NCBI RefSeq assembly: GCF_000317305.3
Contig: NC_023036.2
Span: 2,480,001 to 2,544,000 of the forward strand
Direction: 5' to 3'
From: Mycolicibacterium neoaurum VKM Ac-1815D
Lineage (GTDB): Bacteria > Actinomycetota > Actinomycetes > Mycobacteriales > Mycobacteriaceae
DNA length: 64,000 nt
The notes under the pieces were generated by a model that worked only from the letters and a program-made list of their open reading frames with translations, searched no databases and was not told the origin of the DNA. The translations under genes were made by a program, and so were the position numbers. This document shows positions 34,034 through 43,015 of the stretch, piece after piece (the stretch's first letter is position 1; each line of letters opens with the position of its first letter).

Positions 34034-34193
34034 GGGTGCAGTCCTACGCGCGCGGTGGGGTGCGCGCATTCCGGGGACGGCAAAATCCGTGTGAACATTT
34101 TTGCGTGTGTGCCGATCTCGCCATCGCGGGAACTTCCCGGCAATGTCGTTCGTCTCTATTGCTGACGGAGTTTCCGACCACACAGAGAGCACA

Positions 34194-34289
34194 ATGCGAC
34201 GCGCCAAGCGCAAACCCCGAAGACCCCGCCGCCGGCCCCGTGAGACCGGCACCGAGAAGTCCTGTGTCGCCCAGGGGGCGACATGCTGA
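34194..34289 (+). CDS. Arg/Pro-rich 31-residue leader ORF upstream of the CNNM pair
   Basis: Short frame with a very basic start ([16 protein letters not shown], residues 1-16) and a neutral end. Its stop (34287-34289) overlaps the first codons of the next gene, whose ATG is at 34283. Runs of Arg and Pro slow ribosomes, so this could be a regulatory leader peptide for the downstream ion transporters, or simply chance. Only a weak GAGAG precedes the ATG. I do not recognise a homologue. Confidence 0.35.
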   Translation: MRRAKRKPRRPRRRPRETGTEKSCVAQGATC

Positions 34290-35668
34290 CCGCGCTCGGA
34301 ATTCTGCTCGGCATTGTGGTGGTATCTGCCATCACCGCCCTGACCGGCTATTTCGTAGCCCAGGAGTTCGCCTACATGGCGGTCGACCGGTCACGTCTGA
34401 AGGCCCGCGCCCAAGCCGGTGACACCGGCGCCACGCGCGCATTGCAGGTCACCCGCCGCACCTCGTTCATGTTGTCCGGCGCCCAGCTGGGCATCACCGT
34501 CACCGGCCTGCTGGTCGGTTATGTCGCCGAACCGCTCATCGGTAAGGGGCTGGGGGAGCTGCTCGGCGGCGTCGGCGTGCCGTTGGGGCTCGGCATCGCC
34601 ATCGGCACGGTGCTGGCCATGGTGTTCTCCACCGTGGTGCAGATGGTCTTCGGTGAGCTTTTCCCGAAGAACCTCGCGATCGCGCGGCCCGAACCGGTGG
34701 CCCGTTGGCTGGCGTTGTCCACCAACATCTACCTGGCGGTGTTCGGCTGGCTGATCAAACTGTTCGACGCATCGTCGAACCTGCTGCTGCGCGCTCTGCG
34801 CATCGAACCGGTGCACGACGTCGAACACTCGGCGACCGCCCGCGATCTCGAACACATCGTGGCCGACTCACGCGAGGCGGGGGACATCCCCGAGGAGCTG
34901 TCCACCCTGCTGGACCGCATCCTGGACTTTCCGACCCGCACAACCGAGCACGCGATGATCCCCCGGGCCCGCGTCGACGTGGTCGGTGCCGACGAGCCGG
35001 TGGGCGCAGTGTTGACCAAGATGGCCAGCGGTCATACCCGTTACCCGGTGATCGGTGCGACACCGGATGATCTGGTGGGCGTTGTCCATTTGCACGACCT
35101 GCTGGACGCCGCCGACCCGTCGGTCACGGCCGGCGAGAAGTGCCGGCCCGCGGTGATCCTCCCGGAAACCCTGCCGTTGCCGTCGGCTTTGCGCGCCCTC
35201 AGCGAGGCGCACGACGAGATGGCACTCGTGATCGACGAGTACGGCGGTTTCGCCGGGGTGCTCACCATCGAGGATCTGGCCGAGGAACTGGTCGGCGAGA
35301 TCGACGACGAGCATGACAAGGACTCGGCCGACGATGACGTGGTGCCCATCGATGACGGTTGGTTGGTGCGCGGCGATGTCGCGCTCGACGAATTGAGCCG
35401 AGTGATCGGCCATGACCTGCCCGAGGGCGACTACGAGACGCTGGCCGGGCTGCTGATCGCCGAATTCGGTGGTCTTCCCGGTGTCGGCGATGCCGTCTCG
35501 GTCGACCTCGGCGTCGAGCCCGCGGAGTTGGTCGCCGATCATCCGCCGTTACACCGCCGGCTGGATGCCACCGTCCAGGCCGTCGAAAAGCACGTGCCGG
35601 CAAGGGTTCTGGTGAGCCTGGCCGACGTGCCCGTCGATGCCTTGCAGGAAGGCGCTGGTGATGAGTAA
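34283..35668 (+). CDS. CNNM/CorC (DUF21-CBS) membrane transporter, first copy
   Basis: A 461-residue membrane protein of the HlyC/CorC family, linked to Mg2+/Co2+ export or homeostasis. DUF21 membrane domain (about 1-195, with [19 protein letters not shown]), two CBS domains (about 215-340, [21 protein letters not shown] and [20 protein letters not shown]), and the C-terminal transporter-associated domain (about 355-445, [14 protein letters not shown]). ATG 34283 overlaps the leader ORF. It is translationally coupled to a second copy. The pair is not at this place in M. tuberculosis as I recall it (similar genes are Rv1842c/Rv1841c). Confidence 0.9.
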   Translation: MLTALGILLGIVVVSAITALTGYFVAQEFAYMAVDRSRLKARAQAGDTGATRALQVTRRTSFMLSGAQLGITVTGLLVGYVAEPLIGKGLGELLGGVGVPLGLGIAIGTVLAMVFSTVVQMVFGELFPKNLAIARPEPVARWLALSTNIYLAVFGWLIKLFDASSNLLLRALRIEPVHDVEHSATARDLEHIVADSREAGDIPEELSTLLDRILDFPTRTTEHAMIPRARVDVVGADEPVGAVLTKMASGHTRYPVIGATPDDLVGVVHLHDLLDAADPSVTAGEKCRPAVILPETLPLPSALRALSEAHDEMALVIDEYGGFAGVLTIEDLAEELVGEIDDEHDKDSADDDVVPIDDGWLVRGDVALDELSRVIGHDLPEGDYETLAGLLIAEFGGLPGVGDAVSVDLGVEPAELVADHPPLHRRLDATVQAVEKHVPARVLVSLADVPVDALQEGAGDE

Positions 35669-36677
35669 CCCCTGGGTCGTCGCCCTGGTGACCGCGTCGC
35701 TGATCGCTGCCAGCGCGTTCTTCGTGGCCGTCGAGTTCGCCTTGATCGCGGCACGGCGCCACCGTCTGGAAGATGCGGCGCCGCACAGCCGCTCGGCACG
35801 CGCCGCGCTGCGTTCGGCGTCCGAGCTGTCGGTTCTGTTGGCCGGGTCGCAGCTGGGTATCACGATCTGCACCCTGGCGCTGGGCGCGATCACCAAACCC
35901 GCCGTGCACCATTGGTTGACCCCGGCCATCGCGGGCTGGGGTGCGCCGTCATGGCTGGCCGATGTCGGCGGGTTCGTGCTCGCGCTGATCATCGTGACGT
36001 TCCTGCACCTGGTCGTCGGCGAGATGGCCCCGAAGTCCTGGGCCATCGCCCATCCCGAGCGGTCGGCGACCATGTTGGCGTTGCCGATGCGGGCGTTCAT
36101 GTGGGTGACCCGCCCCGTGATCGGCACGCTGAATCGCCTGGCCAACTGGTGTCTGCGCAAGGTCGGCGTCGAACCGGTCGACCAGGTGGCCACCGGTCAA
36201 GATCCCGATGCCCTGCGGCATCTGGTGGAGCATTCGGCCACCGTGGGCACCCTGGACGAGCGGTATCACGGTCATCTGGTCAGCGCGCTGGAACTGGAGG
36301 CGCTGACCATCGGGGACATGTTGCGCACCGGAGCCGAGCCCAGCAGCGTGCGCTCCACGGCGACCACGGCCGACATCCAGGCCGAGTCACTGCGCACGGG
36401 TCACCTCCGACTTCTGGTCCGCGACAACGGTGCCGTTCTGGGGGTCGTGCACGTACGCGACACCGTGCAGGCCGACGCCGGCACCACGGCCGCCGACCTG
36501 ATGCGTCCGGCTCTGGAGTTGAAGGTCGACATCCCTGCCTATGCCGCGCTGCGGACCATGCGGGAGACCCGCAATCATCTTGTGGTGGTGACCGACTCCG
36601 ACGGCAGCATCCTCGGCTTGATCACGCTGACCGATGTGCTCGAACGACTGCTGCCGACTGCCGACGCGGTGACCTGA
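35661..36677 (+). CDS. CNNM/CorC (DUF21-CBS) membrane transporter, second copy
   Basis: A 338-residue relative of the preceding protein with DUF21 membrane domain (about 1-190, including LAGSQLGITICTLALGAITKP) and CBS pair (about 205-335), but without the C-terminal transporter-associated domain. Its ATG overlaps the previous stop by eight bases. Two unequal, coupled CNNM genes suggest a hetero-oligomer in which only the first subunit carries the regulatory tail. Confidence 0.88.
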   Translation: MSNPWVVALVTASLIAASAFFVAVEFALIAARRHRLEDAAPHSRSARAALRSASELSVLLAGSQLGITICTLALGAITKPAVHHWLTPAIAGWGAPSWLADVGGFVLALIIVTFLHLVVGEMAPKSWAIAHPERSATMLALPMRAFMWVTRPVIGTLNRLANWCLRKVGVEPVDQVATGQDPDALRHLVEHSATVGTLDERYHGHLVSALELEALTIGDMLRTGAEPSSVRSTATTADIQAESLRTGHLRLLVRDNGAVLGVVHVRDTVQADAGTTAADLMRPALELKVDIPAYAALRTMRETRNHLVVVTDSDGSILGLITLTDVLERLLPTADAVT

Positions 36678-36678
36678 G

Positions 36679-36705
36679 TTATCCACATTGCCAGGTTGAT
36701 CCACA
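36679..36705. other. Two DnaA-box-like sequences
   Basis: TTATCCACA (36679-36687) is an exact consensus DnaA box of the Escherichia coli type, and TGATCCACA (36697-36705) is a near match to the mycobacterial form TTGTCCACA, in the same orientation 9 bases apart. They lie in the 91-base gap before the DUF4192 gene. This may be a DnaA-titration or regulatory site, or chance. Confidence 0.3.
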
Positions 36706-36768
36706 GTTCGCCCGTCGTGGTCGCGCAGACCGGGTGACTCGTCGTGGCGTGCCGTGACGATCATCGGT

Positions 36769-37788
36769 ATGACACAACAACCTCGCGGATTCGACGTCGG
36801 TCGGCCCGCATCGCTGATCGCCGCACTGCCGGCGGTCCTCGGCTTCGTCCCGGAGAACTCGCTGACCATCGTCACCCTCGACGGCGGCGAGATGGGCTGC
36901 GTCATGCGGGTCGACCTGTCGCCCGGTCTGCTCGGCAACACCACCGCGCTGGCCGAGGTGGTGGCCGGATCGGGTCATGACGGGGCCGTGGCCGTGATCG
37001 TCGACGAAGACGGAGCCGATCACGGGGAGCTTGCCGACGACCTCGCGGTGTCGATGTCGAGGGAAGGGGTCGATCTGCTGGCGGTGCTCGCCGTCGATCG
37101 GATTGCCGCCGACGGTCGATGGTTCTGTGTATGCGGATGTGGTGCGCACGGGGTGATCGATGACCCGGACTGTTCCCCGCTGGCGGCCGAGGCCGTGCTG
37201 GGTGGGCGCCGGCTCTATCGCCGTCGTGACGAGCTACGGGCCGTGGTCACCACGACCGACGCGGCGCGCGGTGAGCGGCTGGGTCAGGTGTTGCGATCGG
37301 CTCGGCGGGGCCAGCTCAGTGCCGCGGCGGCACGGCGGGCGATCGAGGCGGCCATGACGCTGGCCCGCGCAGTGGCGACAGGCCAGCAACCCGCCGATGC
37401 CGACATCGTCGTCGTGGTGGGAGCGCTGCGTGATCCTCGTGTCCGAGACACGCTCTACGCCCTGGCGGTCGGCGATGCCGCAGCCGCTGCCGAGACGCTG
37501 TGGGCGACGCTGGCGCGGTTGGTCCCGGTGCCATGGCGGCAGGAGGTACTGACGTTGCTCGCGTTCTCGGCCTACGCGCGCGGCGACGGCCCGCTGGCGG
37601 GGATTGCGCTGGAGGAGGCGGTCGATATCGATCCGACGCACCGGATGGCGACCATGCTCGACTGTGCGTTGCAGTCCGGGATGCGTCCCGAGCAGATTCG
37701 TGAGCTGGCGCTGTCCGGCTACCGGATCGCCGGGCAACTGGGCATCCGATTACCGCCGCGGCTGACCTTCGGCCGCCGCGCGGGTTAG
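36769..37788 (+). CDS. DUF4192 domain protein (Rv2712c-like)
   Basis: A 339-residue cytoplasmic protein of the actinobacterial DUF4192 family. N-terminal landmark is RPASLIAALPAVLGFVPENSLTIV. Middle Cys-rich bit is WFCVCGCGAHGV (about 119-130). The C-terminal half is helical, with tetratricopeptide-like content (AYARGDGPLAGIALEEAVDIDPTHRM). Function is unknown. ATG 36769 is taken; the GTG at 36754 in frame is an alternative. It overlaps the convergent ideR stop by four bases. Confidence 0.85.
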   Translation: MTQQPRGFDVGRPASLIAALPAVLGFVPENSLTIVTLDGGEMGCVMRVDLSPGLLGNTTALAEVVAGSGHDGAVAVIVDEDGADHGELADDLAVSMSREGVDLLAVLAVDRIAADGRWFCVCGCGAHGVIDDPDCSPLAAEAVLGGRRLYRRRDELRAVVTTTDAARGERLGQVLRSARRGQLSAAAARRAIEAAMTLARAVATGQQPADADIVVVVGALRDPRVRDTLYALAVGDAAAAAETLWATLARLVPVPWRQEVLTLLAFSAYARGDGPLAGIALEEAVDIDPTHRMATMLDCALQSGMRPEQIRELALSGYRIAGQLGIRLPPRLTFGRRAG

Positions 37789-38486
37789 ACCTTTTCGACC
37801 TTCACCGCATGGGCCATGTGATGGGGCAGCTCGACGTCCTGGTGTCCGGGCATCAGGATCAGAACGCCCTGATCGCCCGGATCGTCGCCGACCTGGACGG
37901 TTACGCGCGCATTGGGGACCACACCGGCATCCTTGAGCCTGCCGATCAGCTCGACATCGCCCTGGACGTGTTCGGTCAGCTGGCGCACCACCACCGCGAC
38001 CGGGGAGCCGGCCGGCAGCTCGGTCAGCCGGACCAGGTTCGCGTCCTCGTCGGCATCGGCCCCGCCGAAACCGAGTTCCGACAGTCCCGGGATCGGGTTG
38101 CCGAACGGAGAGGTCGTCGGATTGTCGAGCACCTGAACCAGACGCCGTTCGACGTCCTCGCTCATGACGTGCTCCCAGCGGCACGCCTCGGCGTGCACTT
38201 CTTCCCAGGGCAGGCCGATGACGTCGACGAGCAGCCGCTCGGCGAGACGGTGCTTGCGCATCACGGAGACGGCCAGATTGCGGCCCTTCTCGGTGAGTTC
38301 GAGATGGCGGTCACCGGCGACGTGCAGCAAGCCGTCTCGTTCCATCCGGGACACGGTCTGACTCACGGTCGGTCCGCTCTGATCCAGACGTTCGGCGATG
38401 CGCGCCCGCAGCGGCACCACGCCCTCTTCCTCGAGGTCATAGATCGTCCGCAGGTACATCTCGGTGGTATCGATGAGGTCGTTCAT
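37785..38486 (-). CDS. ideR: Iron-dependent repressor IdeR
   Basis: DtxR-family regulator, 233 residues. The HTH is about 27-50 (SGPTVSQTVSRMERDG). All metal ligands are in place: ancillary site His79, Glu83, His98; primary site Met10, Cys102, Glu105, His106. The C-terminal SH3-like domain is about 150-233. With Fe2+ it represses siderophore genes and activates iron storage. The 146 bases between it and sigB (38487-38632) hold its promoter and a terminator for sigB. Confidence 0.97.
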   Translation of the reverse strand: MNDLIDTTEMYLRTIYDLEEEGVVPLRARIAERLDQSGPTVSQTVSRMERDGLLHVAGDRHLELTEKGRNLAVSVMRKHRLAERLLVDVIGLPWEEVHAEACRWEHVMSEDVERRLVQVLDNPTTSPFGNPIPGLSELGFGGADADEDANLVRLTELPAGSPVAVVVRQLTEHVQGDVELIGRLKDAGVVPNARVTVQVGDDPGDQGVLILMPGHQDVELPHHMAHAVKVEKV

Positions 38487-38582
38487 GCCCTACCTTCCAA
38501 GCCCTGCTGTTACTACCCGAGTCTAGCTGGCCGGTGTCGTGAGCAGGGTTCCAACATCCCATGTGAGCATCCAAGACGTCGC

Positions 38583-38613
38583 GATGCCCGCCGCGGAACG
38601 CGCGACGGGCATC
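38583..38613 (-). terminator. Hairpin downstream of sigB
   Basis: GATGCCCG (38583-38590) and CGGGCATC (38606-38613) form an 8-bp stem; a CGCG/CGCG pair inside the 15-base loop can extend it. It starts 19 bases after the sigB stop. There is no U-tract, which is common in mycobacteria. Confidence 0.55.
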
Positions 38614-38632
38614 ACGGGGTGGGTGGTCTGGA

Positions 38633-39592
38633 TCAGCTGGCGTACGACCGCAGCCGCTCGGCCCGATCTCCGTTACGGAGCTTGGACATCACTTCGCGCT
38701 CGATCTGGCGGACCCGCTCGCGGGACAGCCCGAACAGTTTGCCGATCTGGTCGAGAGTGCGCGGCTGGCCGTCGTCCAGGCCGAAGCGCAGCCGGATGAC
38801 CTGCTGCTCGCGCTCGTCGAGCGTGGCAAGCACATACCGGATGTCGGTGTGCAGGAGCTCGGAGATCACGGCGTTCTCGGCCGACATCGCCTCGGAGTCC
38901 TCGATGAAGTCACCCAGCGGCGCCTCTTCGTCGCTGCCGACCGGCATGTCCAGGCTCACCGGGTCGCGGCTGTGCTCCAGCAGGTCGGTGATCTTCTCGA
39001 CGGGGATACCCGACTCCTCGGCCAGTTCCTCGTCAGTCGCCTCGCGACCGAGGTTCTGGTGCATCTCGCGCTTGATGCGGGCCAGCTTGTTGACCTGCTC
39101 GACGAGGTGGACGGGCAGCCGGATGGTCCGGCTCTGGTCGGCCATACCCCGGGTGATGGCCTGGCGGATCCACCAGGTGGCGTAGGTGGAGAACTTGAAG
39201 CCCTTGGCGTAGTCGAACTTCTCCATCGCGCGGATCAGCCCGAGGTTGCCCTCCTGGATCAGGTCCAGCAGCGGCATGCCGCGTCCGGTGTAGCGCTTGG
39301 CCAGCGACACCACCAGGCGCAGGTTGGCCTCCAGCAGATGACGACGCGCGGCGTCACCATCGCGGACCACGGCCGCCAGATCGCGACGCTTGGCCTCGCC
39401 GAGGCGCTTCTTGGTGTCCAGGACGTGCTGGGCGTACAGGCCTGCCTCGATGCGTTTGGCCAGCTCGACTTCGTCGGCCGCGTTCAGCAGCGCGGTCTTG
39501 CCGATGCCGTTGAGATAGACGCGGACCAGGTCGGCGGCGGGGCTCTGGGCGTCCAGATCGGAATCGATGCGGCTTGCGGTGGCGATCGCCAT
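38633..39592 (-). CDS. sigB: Principal-like sigma factor SigB
   Basis: Group 2 sigma factor, 319 residues, directing general-stress transcription. Region 1.2 ([16 protein letters not shown]), regions 2.1-2.4 ([17 protein letters not shown] to [12 protein letters not shown]), region 3 and region 4.2 ([20 protein letters not shown]) are all complete. It lacks the long N-terminal extension of SigA, its closest relative 3.4 kb away. It is preceded by an ECF-type promoter. SigB is known to be induced through SigE/SigH in mycobacteria. Confidence 0.97.
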   Translation of the reverse strand: MAIATASRIDSDLDAQSPAADLVRVYLNGIGKTALLNAADEVELAKRIEAGLYAQHVLDTKKRLGEAKRRDLAAVVRDGDAARRHLLEANLRLVVSLAKRYTGRGMPLLDLIQEGNLGLIRAMEKFDYAKGFKFSTYATWWIRQAITRGMADQSRTIRLPVHLVEQVNKLARIKREMHQNLGREATDEELAEESGIPVEKITDLLEHSRDPVSLDMPVGSDEEAPLGDFIEDSEAMSAENAVISELLHTDIRYVLATLDEREQQVIRLRFGLDDGQPRTLDQIGKLFGLSRERVRQIEREVMSKLRNGDRAERLRSYAS

Positions 39593-39628
39593 TTACGGCC
39601 TCCTGCTCGGCGGAACTGTCACTGCGTA

Positions 39629-39656
39629 CAACGCCCGAGAGGGTTCGTGAGTTCCC
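39629..39656 (-). promoter_or_regulatory. SigE/SigH-type promoter of sigB
   Basis: On the minus strand GGGAACT (39656-39650) and CGTTG (39633-39629) are separated by 16 bases, an exact match to the mycobacterial ECF consensus GGAAC-N16-GTT. It lies about 37 bases before the sigB start. This fits the established control of sigB by extracytoplasmic-stress sigma factors. Confidence 0.85.
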
Positions 39657-39739
39657 GCTCGGTCCCAGTGGCATACCACCTGACCTGCGGCTTTAAACAG
39701 ACGACCTGAGAATGTCCTGAGAAGTGGAGAAGAGGCTGC

Positions 39740-40150
39740 TCAGTCGGGAACGCCGTGGCCCGCATGCGGACTGCCCGCACTGGGATCGGGCCGAACGGGT
39801 GCCTGCAGGGCCGGGCGCTCGGCGGTGGGGAACAGCGGGGTGCGCCGGCCCGTGCCCGCACCGGGATAGCGGCGCGGCTCCGAGGCGCTGCGCGGTGGGC
39901 GGTCGTTGGCGATCAGCACCGCGATCCAGGGCAGTGGAATGGAGGCCACGATGATCGCCAGCGAGATCAAACCGTTGTGCCAGATCCCGTAGGCGACGGC
40001 GGCCAGCACCAGCGCGGGAATGCGGAAGGACATCAAGGTGAGGTATTTGCGCACCCGGGCGCGATGCTGCTCGTCGTGGGGCAGTGCAGCGCGGGTGATG
40101 AGCACCGGGCGACCTTGGTCGTCGAAACTCAGCTCGGGGCTTTGTTTCAT
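39740..40150 (-). CDS. DUF3099 membrane protein (Rv2709-like)
   Basis: A 136-residue protein with two central membrane helices (about 40-80) and a cytoplasmic Pro/Arg-rich tail. The N-terminal PVLITRAALPHDEQHRARVRKYL is typical of DUF3099. ATG 40150 has TGGAGTG just upstream. It is transcribed toward sigB. Role unknown. Confidence 0.8.
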   Translation of the reverse strand: MKQSPELSFDDQGRPVLITRAALPHDEQHRARVRKYLTLMSFRIPALVLAAVAYGIWHNGLISLAIIVASIPLPWIAVLIANDRPPRSASEPRRYPGAGTGRRTPLFPTAERPALQAPVRPDPSAGSPHAGHGVPD

Positions 40151-40206
40151 CACTCCACTGTCGCACACCCGAGACGCCGCGCGCACGTGCCGGGCACAAT
40201 GGAGCG

Positions 40207-40443
40207 ATGCAGACCCAGACCATCGAACGGCCCGATACCGACGAGCACGTCGACGACGGGACCGATGACGACGCCCCCAAGGTCTTTCATTACGTCAAGA
40301 AGGACAAGATCGCCGAAAGTGCCGTCATGGGCACGCATGTCGTCGCACTGTGCGGCGAGGTCTTTCCGGTGACCAAGGCCGCCAAGCCCGGTTCACCGGT
40401 GTGCCCGGACTGCAAGAAGATCTACGAACAACTCAAGAAGTAG
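40207..40443 (+). CDS. DUF3039 protein (Rv2708c-like)
   Basis: A 78-residue soluble protein. The acidic N-terminus is followed by a compact domain with Cys residues in ALCGEVF and VCPDCKKIYE, plus His residues, suggesting a zinc site. Conserved across actinobacteria; function unknown. It overlaps the convergent YihY gene by 11 bases. Confidence 0.88.
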   Translation: MQTQTIERPDTDEHVDDGTDDDAPKVFHYVKKDKIAESAVMGTHVVALCGEVFPVTKAAKPGSPVCPDCKKIYEQLKK

Positions 40444-41410
40444 CGTCGCCGGGATCGGGCTGCGGCTCGGACTTGGCGGCACCGGCCCGCGCGGTGTCGG
40501 TCTTGGCCGATATCCACTCGCGGACCCGGTCGGCATGCGTCACCGGGGCGGGCCACTCCTCCTGGATGGCGGCGTTGAGTTCGGCGCCGATCATCACCGC
40601 GAAGCCCGCCAGGAAGGCGAACAGCAGGAACGCGATCGGGGTCGCCAACGCGCCATAGGTGTAGCCGGTCGCGGTGATCCAGGTCAGATAGAACCGAAGA
40701 CTGAACGTGGCGATCAGGAAGACCGCGGTGGCCAGCACCGCGCCGACGACCAATCGGTGCGTGGGCAGCGGACTGGGTAGTGACACGCGATAGAGCACGG
40801 TGACCACGACGATCAGCGCGATCACCAGCACGGGGTAGTAACCGTACTGCAGCGTGTGCGACCAGCTCTCCGGGATGTACTCGGTGATCTTGCGCGGTCC
40901 CAGTGCGATGAACGGAGCGGTCAGCACCGCGCTGACCAGCATGATCACGTAGAGGCCGAGTGCGAAGAAACGCTGTCGGACCGGGTGGCGCAGGGGCGTC
41001 TGGTCGTGTGCCTCGACCACCGAGTCGACGAAGGCCGACACGGCCGAGGACCCGGCCCACAGCGAGATGACGAATCCGAGCGACACCACCTCGCCGCGCG
41101 CCGACCGCACGATGTCGTAGATCGTCGGCTCGATGATCTCGTTGACCACGTTCTGCGAGAAGAACCGCTCCGATGTACCGATGAGCTGCTCTTCGATGGT
41201 GGGCAAGGTGTCGGGACCGAACAGCGGCGCGAGATAGGCCAGACTGCCCAGCATTCCGAGCAACAGCGGGGGCAGCGACAACGCGCACCAGAATGCGGCC
41301 TGCGCGGATTCCGAGAAGATCGAATCGTCCCACGCCTTCGACAGCGTGCGCTTGAGGATGGGCCAGATGTGGTGGCGTGACGGTCTTGTCGAGGACTGGT
41401 CGCTCATCAC
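40433..41410 (-). CDS. YihY/BrkB family membrane protein (Rv2707-like)
   Basis: A 325-residue membrane protein with about six membrane segments and the family motifs LGMLGSLAYLAP, SLWAGSSAVSAFVDSVVEAHD and TYGALATPIAFLLFAF. YihY proteins are often mislabelled ribonuclease BN; they are probably transporters or envelope factors. The start ATG ATG at 41410/41407 is ambiguous by one codon. The tail after about 290 is Ala/Glu-rich. Confidence 0.88.
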   Translation of the reverse strand: MMSDQSSTRPSRHHIWPILKRTLSKAWDDSIFSESAQAAFWCALSLPPLLLGMLGSLAYLAPLFGPDTLPTIEEQLIGTSERFFSQNVVNEIIEPTIYDIVRSARGEVVSLGFVISLWAGSSAVSAFVDSVVEAHDQTPLRHPVRQRFFALGLYVIMLVSAVLTAPFIALGPRKITEYIPESWSHTLQYGYYPVLVIALIVVVTVLYRVSLPSPLPTHRLVVGAVLATAVFLIATFSLRFYLTWITATGYTYGALATPIAFLLFAFLAGFAVMIGAELNAAIQEEWPAPVTHADRVREWISAKTDTARAGAAKSEPQPDPGDATS

Positions 41411-41433
41411 TGGTCCAGCATTCCCGACGAAAG

Positions 41434-41461
41434 CACGCGCCGCCCCGGAGGGCGGCGCGTG
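41434..41461 (-). terminator. Strong hairpin downstream of the DUF7455 gene
   Basis: Perfect 12-bp GC-rich stem, CACGCGCCGCCC (41434-41445) with GGGCGGCGCGTG (41450-41461), and a 4-base CGGA loop, seven bases after the stop at 41469. A short T-containing stretch follows on the minus strand. This is the clearest terminator in the window. Confidence 0.8.
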
Positions 41462-41468
41462 ATGTTCG

Positions 41469-41660
41469 CTATGCGTCGACCGGACTGACCTCGATCACGG
41501 CGGCCAGTTCGATCAGCTTCGCCTCGTGCTCGTTGGCGTGATGCTGGCAGAACAGCAGCTCGGCACCGGAAGGCAGCTTGGCGCGTACGCGTGCGGCGGC
41601 ACCGCAGCGGTCGCAGCGATCTGCCCGGGTCAGTTCCGGACTCATCAGGGTTGCGTTCAC
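41469..41660 (-). CDS. DUF7455-type small zinc-finger-like protein
   Basis: A 63-residue protein with RADRCDRCGAAARVRAKLPSG and LFCQHHANEHEAKL. The Cys-x2-Cys and Cys-x2-His pairs should bind one zinc. Highly conserved in actinobacteria; function unknown. GTG 41660 follows GGAGGA at about seven bases, and the gene ends in a strong hairpin, so it is an independent transcript. The 135 bases to 41796 contain divergent promoters without clear consensus. Confidence 0.85.
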   Translation of the reverse strand: MNATLMSPELTRADRCDRCGAAARVRAKLPSGAELLFCQHHANEHEAKLIELAAVIEVSPVDA

Positions 41661-41795
41661 GGCGCTTCCTCCGTTCTGCCTGGGTGCGTATGTCTACTGT
41701 GTCAGACGTTTTCGGTTCTGGCCTTGTTCCCCGGGGGTTCACCGGTGTGTCGTGTCTCACTGCGCCGGCGTTACCGTGCGGGCAACCTGGACAGC

Positions 41796-42152
41796 GTGAG
41801 TACCCAGAGCGCGTTTCTTTTGCACCTGTGCACGGCCGAAGAGTGGGAGCGGGCGCGTGCCGCCGGCGAGCATCGTCCGGCATCGCTGGACGATGTCGGA
41901 TTCGTGCACCTCTCCACTCCTGAACAGGTTCATCTGCCCGCCAACCGCTTGTTCGCGGGACGGACCGATCTGGTGCTGCTGCACATCGACCCGCGGGCAC
42001 TGAACGATGAGGTGCGATGGGAGCCCGGCGTGCCGACCGATCCCGAATCGATGGTGTTCCCACACCTTTACGGACCGTTGCCGGCCGCTGCTGTGACAAG
42101 TGTCACGCCGTATGTGCCGGCGGCAGACGGCTTCTTCGCCGCACTCGGGTGA
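41796..42152 (+). CDS. DUF952 protein (Rv2705c-like)
   Basis: A 118-residue protein of the DUF952 family, which has an ADP-ribosyltransferase-like fold without proven activity. Landmarks are LLHLCTAEEWERARAAG, GFVHLSTPEQVHLPANR and RWEPGVP, FPHLYGPL. GTG 41796 gives the family start (MSTQSAFLLHL); longer frames upstream are antisense noise. A stand-alone gene between regulators. Confidence 0.85.
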   Translation: MSTQSAFLLHLCTAEEWERARAAGEHRPASLDDVGFVHLSTPEQVHLPANRLFAGRTDLVLLHIDPRALNDEVRWEPGVPTDPESMVFPHLYGPLPAAAVTSVTPYVPAADGFFAALG

Positions 42153-42198
42153 ACGTCTTCGGACACGCCGCCATGGTAGTCACCGGTACGTTGAGCCG

Positions 42199-43005
42199 GT
42201 GACGGCAGCGCAGCGGATCGCGGTGGTGACCGGGGCCGGTCGCGGTGCCGGGCGCGGCATCGCGACCGCACTCGGCGAGCACGGGTGGAAGGTCTACGGC
42301 ACCGGGCGGACCATCGACGCCGCACCGCCCGGCGGCGTGGCGGTCCGGTTGGACCACGCCGACGACGCCGCCGTGGGCGAGTTCTTCGCGCGCGTCGGCG
42401 CCGACGAGGGTGGGCTGGATCTTCTGGTCAACAACGCCGCCGTGGTCCACGACGACCTGACCGGGTCGAAGCCGTTCTGGGACAAGCCGATCGGCCTGGG
42501 CGACGTGCTCGACGTCGGTCTCCGGTCGGCCTATGTCGCCTCCTGGCACGCCGCGCCGTTGTTACTGCGACGGCCGCGGGGGCTGATCGCCTTCACCTCG
42601 TCGCCGGGGTCGGTGTGCTACATGCACGGCCCCGCGTACGGGGCGCAGAAGGCCGGGATCGACAAGCTGGCCGCCGATATGGCGGTCGACTTCCGCGGCA
42701 GCGATGTCGCCACGGTGTCGATCTGGATGGGCATCCTGCTCACCGAACGGCTGCGGGCCGCCTTCGCGGGCAACCCCGAGGCCTTGGCGGCGACCGCCGA
42801 GCACGCCGAGACCCCGGAGTTCACCGGGCATCTGATCGACGCGTTGTTCGCGGATCCGGAGCTGGCCGGGTTGTCCGGGCACACCCTGATCGGAGCGGAG
42901 CTCGGCGAGCGCTACGGCATCACCGACGAGGGCGGACGCCGCCCGCCGTCGCACCGCGCCTGGTTGGGTGCCCCGCGGACGCCCAGTCAGGTTGTCGTGC
43001 GCTGA
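42199..43005 (+). CDS. SDR family oxidoreductase
   Basis: A 268-residue short-chain dehydrogenase. Cofactor motif is TGAGRGAGRG (11-20), then NNAAV, and the catalytic pair Tyr-x3-Lys in AYGAQKAG, preceded by the Ser of FTSSPG. The C-terminal region after about 200 is longer than FabG and ends in a proline-rich tail. GTG 42199 is the likely start. It does not match the gene I recall at this place in M. tuberculosis, so it is probably an accessory gene. Substrate unknown. Confidence 0.85.
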   Translation: MTAAQRIAVVTGAGRGAGRGIATALGEHGWKVYGTGRTIDAAPPGGVAVRLDHADDAAVGEFFARVGADEGGLDLLVNNAAVVHDDLTGSKPFWDKPIGLGDVLDVGLRSAYVASWHAAPLLLRRPRGLIAFTSSPGSVCYMHGPAYGAQKAGIDKLAADMAVDFRGSDVATVSIWMGILLTERLRAAFAGNPEALAATAEHAETPEFTGHLIDALFADPELAGLSGHTLIGAELGERYGITDEGGRRPPSHRAWLGAPRTPSQVVVR

Positions 43006-43015
43006 GCGACCGGGC

